A stretch of DNA of 64,000 nt from Aradus depressus (taxonomy: Eukaryota; Arthropoda; Insecta; Hemiptera; Aradidae): assembly GCA_963662175.1 (NCBI GenBank), contig OY759215.1, positions 27,131,534 through 27,195,533 on the forward strand, read 5' to 3'. The stretch's first letter is position 1, and each line of letters opens with the position of its first letter. Positions 19,726 through 31,996 of the stretch are shown piece after piece. A program made the translations under genes and the position numbers. Under the pieces are notes generated by a model that worked only from the letters and a program-made list of their open reading frames with translations, did no database searches and was not told where the DNA came from.

Positions 19726-20980
19726 CTGCAACATAGCAACACATTAAACAGTTATATGCAATACAAGAGGATCATTCTAAACTCTGTCATTCAAGTTGCT
19801 AGTTGTAGGATATATATTAGGATTTAGGATAAACTTTATGAAGTTAATATCGTTTAGTTACGCTTGGTATACTATTTATATATCAGTTAATTTGCTACGG
19901 ACTATCCAGATATTAATAATGTGGATTTAGTGTCAGCCATAGAGCTAATCTACAAAATTTCAGTAAATCATGACGGAATCCTTCCTAATAGAGGTCAAAA
20001 CAGGCTTTGAATAAAATACAATTACGGAATTGATAGATACAGCAAACCTAGAATTATTATTTTAAACACTATTTACATAAATTGACAAAAACTATGTATT
20101 TACTAAAATTAAGGTACATATTTAATGCTATAAAGTTTATTTATTTACTAAAATTCTCCCACCAACAATTATTGTGGTCATGCTTGATTTATTTCATATA
20201 AGCACATATATTTGTATTTTAATAAGCACATACTATTTCAGAAAAAATTTATTTTATTATTAAGATTTCAATTTATTTTTTATATTTTCCATGTTATGAC
20301 GTTACTGTGCATGGGGGACAGAGAACAACCCCTTGGAACTAATTTTCAAACAGCTTGAGGGTTTTGGTTGAGAATTATTGACTCAAGAGGGGTCGAAATG
20401 TATTTCTTGTTCGAAATGTATTCTTAAGTTTTAGAGATATAATGGACAACGGTCATACATATATATATATACAGACTTAATCTCATTTGATCCTGATGTT
20501 CTAAAAAATTAAAAAATCATGATTATTTATCAAAATATAATAGCATAAACGCTTGCGTTGTTTGCATATGGAATCGGGGCTTTTCTGTGCTTTTAAGCGC
20601 TCAAAACCTAGGTGTTAAAGTTTGCACATGAATATGTACGAATCCCCTTGTAAATTCAGAAGATGGATTATTTGTCTGACTCTTTAACCAAAACTGTTGT
20701 GAGCTCTTGCTTACATCAGTTTTGTCCAAAAGATATTAGGGATCTTTTGAGCTAGACCACCTCCTCTTCTCAACCACAAATTATGTACCTCATATTATCT
20801 TTGGGAAACTGCTCGTGGCAAGGCCAGCCACGAGGACTGCCTCACCAATATCGCAGGGTATGGAGATGTAATACGTACAATGTTATACACACGTTACCAG
20901 ACTGACGTAACGACCGAAGAAGGTGGCACAAAAATATCTTATATAAGGGTTAACAAATATAATTAAGAGCAAAACAAATA
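19726..20980. other. Start of the 43-kb receptor intron; no gene seen
   Basis: AT-rich. A GC-richer patch at 20740-20930 is not recognised. Confidence 0.5.
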
Positions 20981-21870
20981 ATTTTTTTTTTTATTATTTA
21001 TTTGCAATCTATATGCAATTAATATAATGAGCAAATATGGTAACTGTATGCATGAGTGTCTATGCCACATGGTGGGAGAGGTCAGCCAGCGCTGACACTC
21101 CCTAGAAACTAGTACAATGTTTAGATTTCATTTAGACGATCTCGAGGCCACCTCCTATTCAGACGGCGTGGAGGATTGTCATGATGGGATTGAGGGGATA
21201 GGTCTTGTGCAAATGGGTTAAGATGGGATGAAAGTTTATTGTGGAAATTTAAGAATCGGGATTGGACGAGTTCTTGGACGGTTGGGATGTTTAGGTCTTC
21301 ATGGAGTAATTTATTGGTGACGTAGAAGGGAGCATTTACACTTCGACGAAGGACTTTGGACTGGAAAGCTTGGATGCGGTTTATATTGGATTGTTTGGCT
21401 GTACCCCATAGTTCGAGGCCGTATGTCCATATTGGGCGTATTATATCTTGTAAATGGTCAGTTTGTTGGCAGTAGAAAGTTTTGATTTTGGTCCAAGTAG
21501 TCTACGTAGTAGTCCGTAACATCGATTCAACTCTTGTCGTTTAAGTCGTGTGTGTGGGTTCCACGTCAGTCGGCTGTCTAAGTGGAACCCGAGGTAACGC
21601 ACCTGGTTAGAGGAAGGAATTAGAACGTTGTTGATGGTGACGGGAGGGCACGTTTGATGGCGAAGTGTGAATGTAACCTGTACACATTTCTCTTCATTTA
21701 ATTTCATCCGCCAGAGGTTACACTATTTCTCGATTTCATCGAGATGTTCCTGGAGAAGGAGAGAGGCTACGTTGCTATCAGGATTTGTAGACAAGATAGC
21801 AGTGTCGTCTGCACTGGGACACCGGCCCGAACAGACACGAGTTCTGAGTACTCCGAGCCCATGCGGACTT
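20981..21870 (-). pseudogene. Jockey-type LINE, 5'-truncated 3' end
   Basis: On the minus strand, CPSADDTAILSTNP (the RT (Y)ADD box with Y changed) is followed by a stop, then MKLNEEKCVQVTF, VRYLGFHLDSRLTW, a frameshift near 21445, RPIWTYGLELWGTA, RRSVNAPFYVTNKLLHEDL and NPPRRLNRRWPRD before a stop near 21120. This order (RT, thumb, C-terminal 'WTYGIQLWG', 'NAP.YV.N', 'RRL.R.WP.DL') is characteristic of jockey-clade ORF2 C-termini. A T run at 20979-20991 is the inverted A-tail. Confidence 0.8.
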
Positions 21871-22707
21871 TAAAACAAATAATAAAGAAAGAATATTAAT
21901 ATCTTCAATTTTATCTGGGAGTTGAAAAAACCATGTCTGTAGGATATCGTTAAAGACCCCCTCATTACAAGTATTCACATTATGACCGTGTTTCTCAACA
22001 AATAAGTTATTCTGACCATTACAAACTGAAGCCTCGAACAAAATTTTGCCAAAAAACAGACCTAAAAACCCTCGACCTTGCCAAGAGTTGTTGCATTCTT
22101 GTTTCCTTAGAATTTATCTTTTCTTGGAATTCCCCCCTCACCAATATACTTCGAAAGAAAATCCTGAGTTCTACTAAATAAGTTTTCAAGTTGGCCTCTG
22201 TTTGGATCACTAAAAGAAGATAAGGCCTCTAACGACTGGCTCAAGAGAACATTAAAAAGAAAAACTTCTGTGAGAACCACTTTTCTCTTATCACTTTCCC
22301 TAATTTCAAATATCGTAAATTATTAAATGGATAGGCTCGAAGGACTATCGAATCCTAGATTTCGAATGTAGTTCTAAAAATAAAAACATTTTTTCAAATT
22401 TCTGCCGAACAGTAAGCTTTGATTCATTGAGACTGTCTGTCAGGTTCATTCTTGTATCAACTTCAGGTATATTTTCTCGAAACTTTCAGATTATATGTCA
22501 AAAAGAAGCCAAAACATACATTTTCTGTACAAAATGGGTCGAGTGCGAGCCATAATACACTAAAATTATTGTCAAAAAGGTCGTCAGTGAATGAAACATT
22601 GGCATCGCGAATTATTCAACTAATTTTTTACCCCCTTCTGAGGCTAATCTACAGATTTGGTTGAAAAACAATGGATAATCTTATTCAGAGAGTTCCGAAT
22701 CATTATA
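21871..22707. other. No gene recognised
   Basis: A minus-strand path around 21890-22210 reads NLFVEKHGHNVNTCNE and NLKTYLVELRIFFRS across frameshifts. It may be a decayed PLE 5' coding region, but I cannot confirm it. Confidence 0.3.
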
Positions 22708-23058
22708 CAGTGGAACCTTGCTTAACGAGCATATTCATTCCAGAGTCTTACTCGTAACGCGAAACATTCGTTAAGCGGAACAATTTTTCCCATATACATA
22801 ACATAAATTATAATGTAAAATATGATAATGCGTTCCATGCCGAAAAAATACTCATACTCGAAAAATGTGTGATCACAAGCAACACTAGGATGCAAGCGGA
22901 ACAAGTGATGTAGCATGCGCCCAATCCGGGACTTCCCCTCCTCTCAACACTCGTTATGCAAAAAATCGCTCGCTAAGCGAGTCATTTTTTTACAATTTTT
23001 TTTGCTCGTTATGCGAATTACTCGATATGAGAGGTGCTCGCTAAGCGAGGTTTCACTG
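22708..23058. mobile_element. Pogo/Tigger-type MITE, TA target
   Basis: Termini CAGTGGAACCTTGCTTAACG and the inverse ...GCTAAGCGAGGTTTCACTG are flanked by TA on both sides (22706-22707, 23059-23060). Several GCTCGTTA/GCTAAGCGAG words recur inside the arms. No coding. Confidence 0.82.
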
Positions 23059-23084
23059 TATTAAATTTTGGAAATTTTTTTGCC

Positions 23085-23300
23085 CCCCTCTGATCCTTCT
23101 TTCCCTTCGGCTGGTTTTACTGAATATCATAGTTGTCGTCTTTATGGGCTTTTGGATACGCACATGAAAGTTTGTATAGATATATTTATTCTACTAGGAG
23201 TTATCGTTCACAGATACACACTCCGAAAGGTATTTTTTTAAATTCAGAGGGCCGGAAAACAACTGCGTCTAATTTCTTACCGATTACATAACTTCCCCTA
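23085..23300 (-). repeat. Rep-A 5' half, inverted
   Basis: Read on the minus strand it ends with the Rep-A 'tgtgaacgataactcc' and 'gggaagttatgtaatcggt' blocks; on + the order is 'cccctctgatcc', 'ggagttatcgttcacagat', 'gattacataacttcccc'. Confidence 0.65.
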
Positions 23301-24245
23301 TTTGGTAGGGTTGGGAAAATAAAAGTGTTTCAAAATGTAGGTTGGTTGGTTCTATAAAATAAGTATTGTATCGTAAAAATATTCAGTAATTCTCGCAAAG
23401 CTGGAAATTTATCTTTAGATCAATGATTCTCAACCATTGTGGCGCGGCAGGTCTGTTGCTGTGCTGCCAAAATGAGAAGATGTCAAAATTGAAATTTTAC
23501 ATATAAAACCAATGGAAGTAAATTATGCTTCGACACAACTGTAAAGATCAGAGCTGGTAATGGTGGAACATGAACTGGGAGATGTATTGTCCTTTTCACC
23601 ACCAAATATAAAAAATTTAAAAACTTCAGACACAAATTTCCTATCAATGTAATAAATATAATTTTTTATTACAATTTTTCACTACTCAAAAGTGTTCCAT
23701 AAGAGAAAAAAATGTTAGGACCACTGGTTTAGATCTTTGCAGTCTTGAATTTATTTTTTCATCATGCTTCTAAAATTCAAAGATTCAAAACAACTCGACA
23801 ATTAACCATTTTTTCCTCCGTTAAATCCGTCACTGTCCCTCAAATTTGAGAAAGTCCCTGAAAGCCTCAATTTTGAGAATTTTATTCACCCGGGCAAATG
23901 AAATAAGCCAATCAATGTTTTTGATGTCATTTACTCAGAAAGTGCTCTGGAAATTCAGTTCCATTTTTATTCACCAATGAATTTCTAGTCCATCTTCTTC
24001 CTTATCATTCTGTAAAATGTTCCTTCTATTCCGCTGTCAAGCTAATTTGTATCACTTTCTTCAAACTCCTCATTCACCTTCAAATTCACTCCTTACGCCT
24101 TCCTCTGGTATGGACCAACCTCGGGGAAGTAGCAAATCATTGTGATTTTTCTTCTTTGTTTCAACAGTCTGAAATTTAATAAAAATGAACTCTATAATTA
24201 GAACAAGTGGCTAATAATCATTTATTGTAAAAAAAAAAAAAATCA
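23301..24245. other. No gene seen
   Basis: AT-rich; includes 'gtggcgcggcaggtctg' near 23440 and a related 'aggaccactggttt' near 23718 that may be the ends of an old DNA element. Confidence 0.35.
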
Positions 24246-24249
24246 TCGG

Positions 24250-24465
24250 TGAATCAAAGGCAATGTGTTTTCCCAGCATAAATTAATCAACTAAGTTTTC
24301 TTTCTTCCAAAGACAAAGTGTTTTCCTAGCATAAATTAATCAACTAAGTTTTCTTTCTTCCAAAGGCAATGTGTTTTTCCCAGCATAAATTAATCAACTA
24401 AGTTTTCTTTCTTCCAAAGGCAATGTGTTTTTCCTAGCATAAATTAATCAACTTTTCATTCTTCC
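24250..24465. repeat. Four-copy 53-54 bp minisatellite derived from Rep-A
   Basis: Four units begin CAAAGGCAATGTGTTTT(T)CC and continue AGCATAAATTAATCAACTAA, followed by a TTTTCTTTCTTC tract; the last unit is shortened. The unit matches the 3' boundary of inverted Rep-A ('caatgtacttccccagc' plus 'aagaattaat'). Confidence 0.85.
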
Positions 24466-24479
24466 TTTAAAACTATTCA

Positions 24480-24700
24480 CCGATTTGGTTGAAAATAAAT
24501 AGGTGTCTTAATCAGGGACTTTTGAATACTCATAAAAAATTGTGTATTGATACATTCGACTGATACATTATTCGGATGTAATGAAGGTTTTTGAGTTGAG
24601 TCTCCCTCTTCCGTTCCACCAATTTCAAAATCGACAGGTGTCGTCTTTATTGAATCCTGGATTACAAATCCCCTTCGTTGGTCCCACATCCTTCCCTAAA
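24480..24700 (-). repeat. Rep-A, inverted
   Basis: 'ttgatacattcg', 'aatgaaggtttttgagttga', 'gtcgtctttattgaatcctgg' and 'gattac' follow the inverted Rep-A order. Confidence 0.6.
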
Positions 24701-24704
24701 GCAT

Positions 24705-24895
24705 GGTCGTCCTTCGGATAGAACGTTAAGCGATGGTCGCGTGCCTGTACGATGTCAGGTACTCGTGACCCCTACATTTGGTGAACGAAAATTTAGGTAA
24801 GGCAACATTTAGTAGAGTCGGGCTCATGTTAACCAGAGCGATGGTAGTTGGCGACATGACCTCGAAGTAAAGCCCAGACATTGTCACAATAACTA
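24705..24895 (+). mobile_element. SINE-T body fragment
   Basis: From 'gtcgtccttcggatagaac' through 'cctgtacgatgtcaggtac' and 'gtcgggctcatgt' to 'cccagacattgtcacaata'. It lacks the head and telomere-like tail and is moderately diverged. Confidence 0.75.
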
Positions 24896-25114
24896 ACTTC
24901 ATATCTTCTGCAGAATAAACTCATTATAAAGAAATGTTCTCTTAACGAGTGGTGTCCTATTAGATCGATCATTTTTTCTTTTGAGTTATTCTTCTTTTCT
25001 TATCCAGTCCTCTAATCAACTCTTTTGATTGTCGACAACCCAGATGTTCACGCCAAGATGAGTTTCCTCTCCGTAATGCCCATTCCTCCATGAGCATATT
25101 CAGATTCCATTACT

Positions 25115-25226
25115 GCTGGGTATATGAAAGTAATAATATTACATATTATATTGGCGTTAGCGGTTTTCTTTGTTTCACAGTACAGCGTAATTCTGAGAGC
25201 GACTTTCTTATACCCAACAGTAGTGC
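25115..25226. repeat. Inverted repeat, possible MITE
   Basis: 19-base arms CTGCTGGGTATATGAAAGT (about 25116-25134) and its inverse near 25203-25221, with two mismatches, enclose about 70 bases. No target duplication was identified. Confidence 0.4.
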
Positions 25227-25849
25227 ACATACGCACACATCTACACAAACATCATTGTGAAAATGATCAAAACATATTCAGGAAACTTTGAAACATGAAA
25301 ATTAATTGAAAACTAGATCTCGCATTTTTGCACGATTAAAATACGTCCGTCGAGTGGTCTATCTGACTGAACTCATCACAAATCGCTAAGAATGAACCTT
25401 ATGTACAATCAGTTAAAATTATATCTGGGTAAAAGAGTTTTTGATAAGACTAGAAAAATACTGTTAAGAAAAAAATATGGCTTCAGATTTACGTAAACTT
25501 TACTGAAACAGAGGATAAGAAGAAGAGGAATTCTGACTTGAAAAAAAGATATTTAAATAATGGCTTTTTTGGGGGGAAAAATGTCTCCAGTACGGACAAC
25601 TTCGGAGTACCTACCTCATAAAAGATTGACAGAAGCAACAGTGTCTTTGTGAACAGATAATAAGAAATAACAAAAATTTTTGAATTGATAGTAGTGGCGC
25701 CAACTTCTTTCAAACATTGGGGTGTGGGTTATGGCTGACTTGGGAGGACTAACCACTGACAGCTATTGAGCGTAATACACTTTTGTCACCTTTGAAAAGC
25801 ATGTCAGCGCCACTGAACCACGCCTACTATCCATCCACAGCGCAAGGTT

Positions 25850-26450
25850 CCGGGGAGGGAATTATGTAATCGGCCAGGCTTTCTGATTCTAAAAATTAAA
25901 AAAAAAAAAAAAGGTCCTGTCTGTCTGTATGCTTGTCTATGAACACAATTATTCCCGATAGAATGAATGTATCGACACGAAATTTCAAATATATATCCAG
26001 AACCCCACAAAGACAAGGCCTAATGATTTGATTGATTTTAAGGGGGCTTAACGCACTGACACGAAATTTTTATATGTAAATCCAAAATCCCTTAAGGATG
26101 ATACTTATCAATTTTAAATCGAATCGGCTGAAGAGAAGAGGGGGATCGGAGGGTGAGGGCTCAACTCAAAAAACCCTAATAAAAGTCGATATAACGAATA
26201 TAGAACACGATATTATGATTATATATTATATATATATATATATATGTTTATGATATTCAACCAGGTCAGTAAATTAGTTTCAGACGAGCAAAATCTTAGC
26301 TCTGGAGAAATAACTAATACATTGCCAATAATTTATGGACTTTTTTTTTTTTATTGGAAAATATAATATTCCGGTGAAGACTCAACATTGAATTTCTGGT
26401 CGATTACATAACTTGTTCTATACTTTATATAGCTGGGGAAGTATAAACTC
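25850..26450 (+). repeat. Rep-A, long copy
   Basis: Nearly the whole unit: 'gaattatgtaatcggcc', a run of A, 'gtctgtctgtatgc', 'gaacacaat.attcccgat', 'atgtatcgacacgaaattt', a second 'gacacgaaattt', 'cgaatcggctgaagagaag', 'ggctcaactcaaaaaaccct', then 'agctctggagaaata', 'aatttatggac', a T run, and a following 5' piece 'attacataacttgttc'. This copy suggests head-to-tail tandem arrangement. Confidence 0.7.
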
Positions 26451-26852
26451 TATGGATTTATTGTGAGGTAGAGTTTTTGAAATCTTTAACAGTTAAGAAA
26501 AGAAGGATATGAAAAACAATATGGGGTTTTACTGACCATTCCAGAGCGAGGAACTTGTTAACAGTTAACGTTGAGACTGTCCAGCCAGATCCTACTTCAC
26601 TTTATTTCTGACCTAGATTTCTAAACAAACAGCTATTTTATTATGTTTCCATATCCTGCCTTTCAACAAACCTATGTAGATAATATTTAAAAAATAAAAA
26701 TGTAATGAAGTAAACGTTGAAACTCAATGAAATAAATTAGCAATTTGCGCTCTAATATTGGGATTGCATTTGGTTAGGTTAGGGGAAGCATAGACATGAA
26801 CCTGAAATTAAAAATGATGAAGTTGCATGTGCTAACTTAGATTGTTATAATC

Positions 26853-27059
26853 TACTGTGGGAGTCCTAAATTTTGCCTACCTTAAATTTTTATTCACCTA
26901 GGGCAGGGGTCTTTAACGAGTACCTGACATCGTACAGGCTGGGGACCATCGCTTAACGTCCCATCCAAAGGACGGAGTGCTTAAGTTTATTTTACCTCCC
27001 ACCCGCGCTCTTGAGCTCAGAAGTCAAGCACACATACCACTGAGCTACCGGCGCCCTCT
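26853..27059 (-). mobile_element. SINE-T, 3'-truncated
   Basis: A complete tRNA-like head on the minus strand (GAGGGCGCCGGTAGCTCAG), a deletion across the B-box region, and the body to 'actcccacagtag'. It stops there without the last third of the SINE. Confidence 0.8.
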
Positions 27060-27129
27060 AGATATCGCTTATATTTATGACCTAATCAAAACTTGCTTCA
27101 AATAAAAGTTTTGGGAAAATCTAAAAGAT

Positions 27130-27370
27130 ACATTTTATATGAAATACAATTTTTCGAAGGTCACCCTGTTTGCGAGATGCATGTCGAAAACCATCCTAAA
27201 ATGTCGTTTTGAAACCCCATTTTTTTTTTTTTATATGATGACTTGATTTATCCCAAAATCGTTACTCGTATCGAAAAATTGATTGCAATGAAAAATTATT
27301 CTTATTAAATATTCAATCGTATTGATTTCTCAGATTTGAGATAGGACCAATACGAACGAAGTTGTAGCGC
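27130..27370 (-). repeat. Rep-B copy
   Basis: 'ccatcctaaaatgtcgttttg', 'cttgatttatcccaaaatcgt', 'cagatttgagataggaccaat' and 'acgaacgaagttgta', the same ordered words as at 49385-49745. Confidence 0.65.
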
Positions 27371-27382
27371 CGGAAAGAATGA

Positions 27383-27445
27383 AGGGGCGCTCTGATAAGT
27401 AGGCGATATAACCTCATAGTCAAAGCCCGGGCATGAATCACAATA
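27383..27445 (+). mobile_element. SINE-T 3' scrap
   Basis: 'gcgctctgataagtaggcga' and 'aaagcccgggcatgaatcac' are the last 60 bases of the SINE-T body. Confidence 0.65.
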
Positions 27446-27529
27446 CCTAACTACCAAATACTGCAAATCAACAATGATTCATCTGAGGTCATCCAGAAAA
27501 TCATTAGGTATCCTGCACAGGAACTCTGA

Positions 27530-28290
27530 AGGCTCATATAAACTTTCGTGTCAATGCATTCGTTATATCGGCAGATATCAGGGTTTAGGTGTATACAGGG
27601 AGCGCCCCTCCCCCCATCGGGAGTTATTGACGTGTTTTGAGTTCTGATTATGCTGAAAGTTGATAAGTGGACTATGGGATTCTGGACACTGATAAAATTT
27701 CATATCGATATAATCATTCTATCGTGTTCATAGATACGCTTACAGAAAGGCAATTTTGTTTTAATTTTTAAAATCTGCAGGTCGGAAAACTTGAAAAACC
27801 TCTTCACTTACAAGTGTAATGACGTCAAGGAGGGGAGGAAATTTAAGCTTCTGGAAAAAAAAAATTAACTTTTGTCAAATTGAATTTTATATCTCCAGCA
27901 CAAAGTATATGAGAAGTTACGTGATCGTTAATCGGTCAGAACTTCTACGGTCATTTTTCACTCATGTTTTCTGACCGCCTGTGGTCCTAAAAATTTAAAA
28001 AAAAGAAGAATGTCCTGTGTCTATGAACACGATAACTCCCGATAGGATGAATATATCGACATGAAATTTTGTATGTCAATCCAAAACCGACGACACTATT
28101 AATTTTCAGCGAAATCAGCCGAAGAGCAGGGGGAATCAGAGAAGAGAGGCTCAACCCAAAAACCGTAAAAACTCCCAATGGAATGACACAGTTTTTTGAT
28201 TGTTTTTTAGCCGTGTTACGGGGAAGAATGAATACTTGGTTTATTAATTCAGCTCTGGGGATGTAGATTGCCGATTGATTCACCGATCTG
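27530..28290. repeat. Two Rep-A copies, head to head
   Basis: 27530-27960 holds an inverted copy ('gagttattgacgtgtttt' and 'cgtgttcatagatac', then 'gttacgtgatcgtt'); 27950-28290 a direct copy ('gaacacgataactcccgata' through 'cagctctggggatgta'). Confidence 0.65.
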
Positions 28291-29930
28291 ACTGGAGTGT
28301 GGGTGGTAGATCGGTGGATATCTACCATCATCCCCAGAGCCACTTAACTATTTTCACAGAACTCAATTTTCTCCTTCTATAATCTTATATACCTACTTCA
28401 TCTCTTCTCTGATGTAAATATTATTCATTTTATTTTTTTATACAAACGTATTATTATTATATTTAATTTAAACAGACGATAATCCTATTTGCATTTATGA
28501 GAAGTTAAGTTTCCATTTTAGTTAAGCTTTGCAGAATAACTGAGATTTTAGAATATTTCTTTCTATTTTTCCGTGGTTGTGATGAAACTACGAAATTCAA
28601 AATATCATCAGGGTGAATTTAACCCGTTACGCGACATCCCATCAGCTTACCCTCCAGTCTCACAGACAGCATTTTAGGTGCAAAAATTGTATGCAGTAAT
28701 ACAATGATTGCGAATTATAATTATTTTATGGAACTAAATACATATAAGAAAAAGAAAATGTTATAACGAACATAGAAACGATTTATTCAACAAAAATTAT
28801 TGTTACAATGGTAATGAACTTTTTAATTTTGGTTCACAAGATAAATTACCTTACAAAAGAAAATCTTATCAACAAAGTTAGGTTCATTTGTTCTAAACTA
28901 CAATTGTTCAAGCCCTTGTAGGGAGGAACTGGCTTCAGATGAATTTGGATTCATTCTGAAAAGTAAAATAAAGCGTAAACTGGCTGACTAAGGCAATGCT
29001 GGAAATATGGTAAAGCAGAATGTTGAAAAAAGCAGGGTGTATGTGAAGGAAACATACCCAAAAATCCAATGTGACGTGTAAGTCTAATAAACTCACATGA
29101 ATATCTCCCACTATGCAATGTAAGCCTAGCAGACTCACAAATAGGAATCAGTGGCTGTGCCATGTGAGTAGACTCCCATAGAAAAAGTATAAGACTTACC
29201 TAGAAGATTGAAATCAAGAGGAACTTCACGGTAGATAGACTACAACTTATAAGAGCGAATTTACATTAGGCTCAGAATTTCGTCATAGAATCGGTATTGC
29301 CAACTAAACTAAATGTTTGAATGTCCCATGTGAGTCTCGGAGACTACACGGCCAAGAAATTTCCTCTGATTTGGGGTGCAGAGAGGCGAAACACACATCC
29401 GAGAACCTGCTTGTTTGCTTTTGGGATAATTTTGATAATTGAGTGCTTCCAGGGTGTTGGGGATGTGGATGGTGCGTAGGGTTCAGTTGAATATGTGAGG
29501 TAAATTAGAGATTTCTTGGAAATGTGTTTGAGAAGAAGAAGTGATTAAAACTAAGAGGATATTTCATTATTTTTATTATTACTTTTCCTCACATCTCTGT
29601 TTAATCTTACTCTAAAGGAAAATATTTATCAAAATAAATGCGAAGCCCGAACTTTTCTAGAAATAATCTCTCAAGTGGTTGCCTGGCATTACAAAGAAAT
29701 TAATTCTTAAGTGCACTAATTTTCTTGGAAATTTAGTTTAAAAAATACCTAAGAATTTGTCAAATTCCAGAAAATTTGAGAAAACGCATTTTGTTAGTCG
29801 GATATTCTGAGGGAAAGAGTACACATACAACTATTTGTCAATATTCTCTTGGAATATCCTTCTGATAAAAGAATATGTACTTGTATTGATTTATAGTATT
29901 TTCATTAAATTGTCAGATGTCATATGACCG
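28291..29930. other. No gene seen
   Basis: AT-rich intron DNA. Short frames at 28935-29163 are not protein-like. Confidence 0.5.
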
Positions 29931-30062
29931 AGGGTGATGTTAGTTATTGTGACTAATGCCCGGGCTTAAACATCGAGGTCATATCGTCTACTACCAGAGC
30001 GCTATTTCATCACTCTGGTGAACATGCCCCCGACTCTACAATGGGTACTAAATTTTGCCTAA
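29931..30062 (-). mobile_element. SINE-T 3' part
   Basis: 'gttattgtgactaatgcccg', 'gaggtcatatcgtctacta' and 'gtactaaattttgcctaa'; head-side two thirds missing. Confidence 0.7.
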
Positions 30063-30718
30063 TTTATTTAATTAAAAATTATTTATAGACAAGTTGCTTT
30101 GATAGAATTAATCTATTATTGTCCTCAAATTCGATTATGTATCCCTAATGGTTATTAGATTTTAAATAATTTATTATTGCTTCTTACAAATTTTCATCGA
30201 ATTCTATCAAGAAGTTTTTATATCATCCTTCCTTAATTTTCTTTGATTTTCTCTTGTCGTTTATTAAATTTCTTGTTCTCTTGCTTACTTTCTCTTCCAT
30301 ATCATCCTTTGATGTTTTTTTTCTTCATATTTTCATTTCATTCTATTATCTCAGTTTGATGTACATATATTTTTAAGAATTATTTGTTTGAAAATTCATT
30401 GTTTGTGACGCCATGTTTTGTGTTGATAAACTGCTTTTGTTTATATTTCTTCCAGATTTATTTTTAAGCTAAGTATTTTCTTTTTCTTCGTTACATATTT
30501 TCTCCACAATTTCTTATCAAATCTGTTTTTAACTAATGGTTGCATCTTCTGTAAAGATAAACATAAAGGCTATGCGACTCTTCATTGCGGGGTTTTATCT
30601 TCATTTGTTTTATTATTATTTAGATTTTCGAAGTTCTGTTCTCACTTCTCTATTGACTATATAAAAAAAAATATATCCATTTTAATTGCTTCTTTAACAA
30701 CGTCTTCAGTCAATACAA
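30063..30718. other. No gene seen
   Basis: T-rich pyrimidine-biased DNA just 5' of the LINE fragment; may be remnant LINE sequence. Confidence 0.4.
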
Positions 30719-31075
30719 TCCATTATACTACGCCACATTGCCAATGCGCCATTTTACGTTTCCAACCTCACATTGCATAATGACCTCAACATCCCATTTG
30801 TACCCTCTGTTATCAGGACACGATATCAACATTTTCATGACAAACTCCATCTTCACGCCAATCCACTTATTCTGCAATTATCCACAAACACTCTGCCCAC
30901 AAATCCGCCACGACGTCTCAAGCGGAAATGGCAGAGGGACCTACTCCAGGACTAGCCTGGACTCCTCTTCGGTCACGTACCTCAGCAGTACAGCCACACA
31001 CTTGCCATCGCTCAACATTACAATCACTAGTGATAAATGATCTGTCGTAATGAATATGTAAATAAATAAATAATT
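30719..31075 (+). pseudogene. Jockey-type LINE C-terminal fragment and A-rich tail
   Basis: From 30739 one frame reads IANAPFYVSNLTLHNDLNIP, VIRTRYQHFHDKLHLHANPL and PPRRLKRKWQRDLLQD before TAG near 30956. This is the same C-terminal module as the minus-strand fragment at 20981-21870, in better condition. The 3' UTR ends in TAAATAAATAAAT repeats, a usual jockey-group tail. It begins abruptly, as expected from 5' truncation. Confidence 0.75.
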
Positions 31076-31384
31076 GCTTCTTTTTGTATAAATCTCGTTC
31101 CATTGACACTTCTCCATGGTGATATGTTGTTTATATCACATTGTAATATGGGATCCTCCCCCAGAGAAGTAATCCCTGAATTTCAGCATTTTAATCCTAA
31201 ATCCCCTCAACTACTACTTATCCTAACTCTAATTACTAGAATTAACAACTATTACGTAGGCTGTACATAACCAGAAGATTATCTGTACTCAAATAGCAAG
31301 GGTGCAATGCTCCATTGCTAACTTCCCTCTTAGCAAAAAGCTTTTAGTGGGCCGAATATATTTCCACCAATTTTCTCACCAGTT

Positions 31385-31450
31385 GCTCATGGTCATATCG
31401 CCTACTACCTGAGAGCTCTTTTGTCGCTCAGATGGACATGAGCCTGACAC
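31385..31450 (-). mobile_element. SINE-T scrap
   Basis: 'tcatatcgcctactacctga' and 'gatggacatgagcctgacac'. Confidence 0.6.
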
Positions 31451-31516
31451 TACCATGTATAAAATATGTGATATGGCCATAGCAGAACTTTCTAATACCA
31501 ACCATTTTACCCTTTT

Positions 31517-31865
31517 TAAGGTTAGGTTAGGTTTTATGACTCATGCCCGGGCTTTAACTACGAGGTCATATCGCCTACTACCAGAGCGCTCTTTCGTCAC
31601 TCTGGTGGACATGAGCCCGACTCTACTGTGGGAGTCCTAAATTTTGCCTACCCTAAATTTTTATTCACCTAGGGCAGGGGTCTTTAACGAGTACCTAACA
31701 TCGTACAGGCTCGGGACCATCGCTTAACGTCCCATCCGAAGGACGGCGTGCTTAATTTTTTTTCACCTCCCAGATAAAATAAACTAAGGGCCTCGGTCGG
31801 GTTACGAACCCACGTTCTTGAGCTCAGAAGTCAGGCACGCATACCACTGAGCTACCGGCGCCCTC
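31517..31865 (-). mobile_element. SINE-T, full length
   Basis: The minus strand runs from GAGGGCGCCGGTAGCTCAGT (A-box) through GGGTTCGTAACCC (B-box, one change), an 11-bp hairpin AGTTTATTTTA/TAAAATAAACT (weakened here), the conserved body and GAGTCATAAAA, to the telomere-like tail CCTAACCTAACC. It pairs in inverted orientation with the copy at 31997-32282, about 130 bases away. Confidence 0.9.
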
Positions 31866-31996
31866 AATTGATGTACTGTTGATGTATTGATTATCGAGAC
31901 ATATGATTTAGTATGAAGATTCAGCGGCCCATATGTAAATCAACTATTAACTAATTTCACGTTTTAAAGTTCCTTGAACATGTTTTGATCATATTC

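Noticed and set aside
24250..24465. CRISPR-like array
   Set aside because: There are no spacers; the whole 53-54 bp unit repeats, and the genome is eukaryotic.
31790..31865. tRNA gene (A-box and B-box present), and similar heads at 1250, 8894, 27000, 33300, 41421, 60570
   Set aside because: The anticodon arm does not fold as a proper tRNA, the sequence continues into the common 260-base SINE-T body, and copies are flanked by target duplications.
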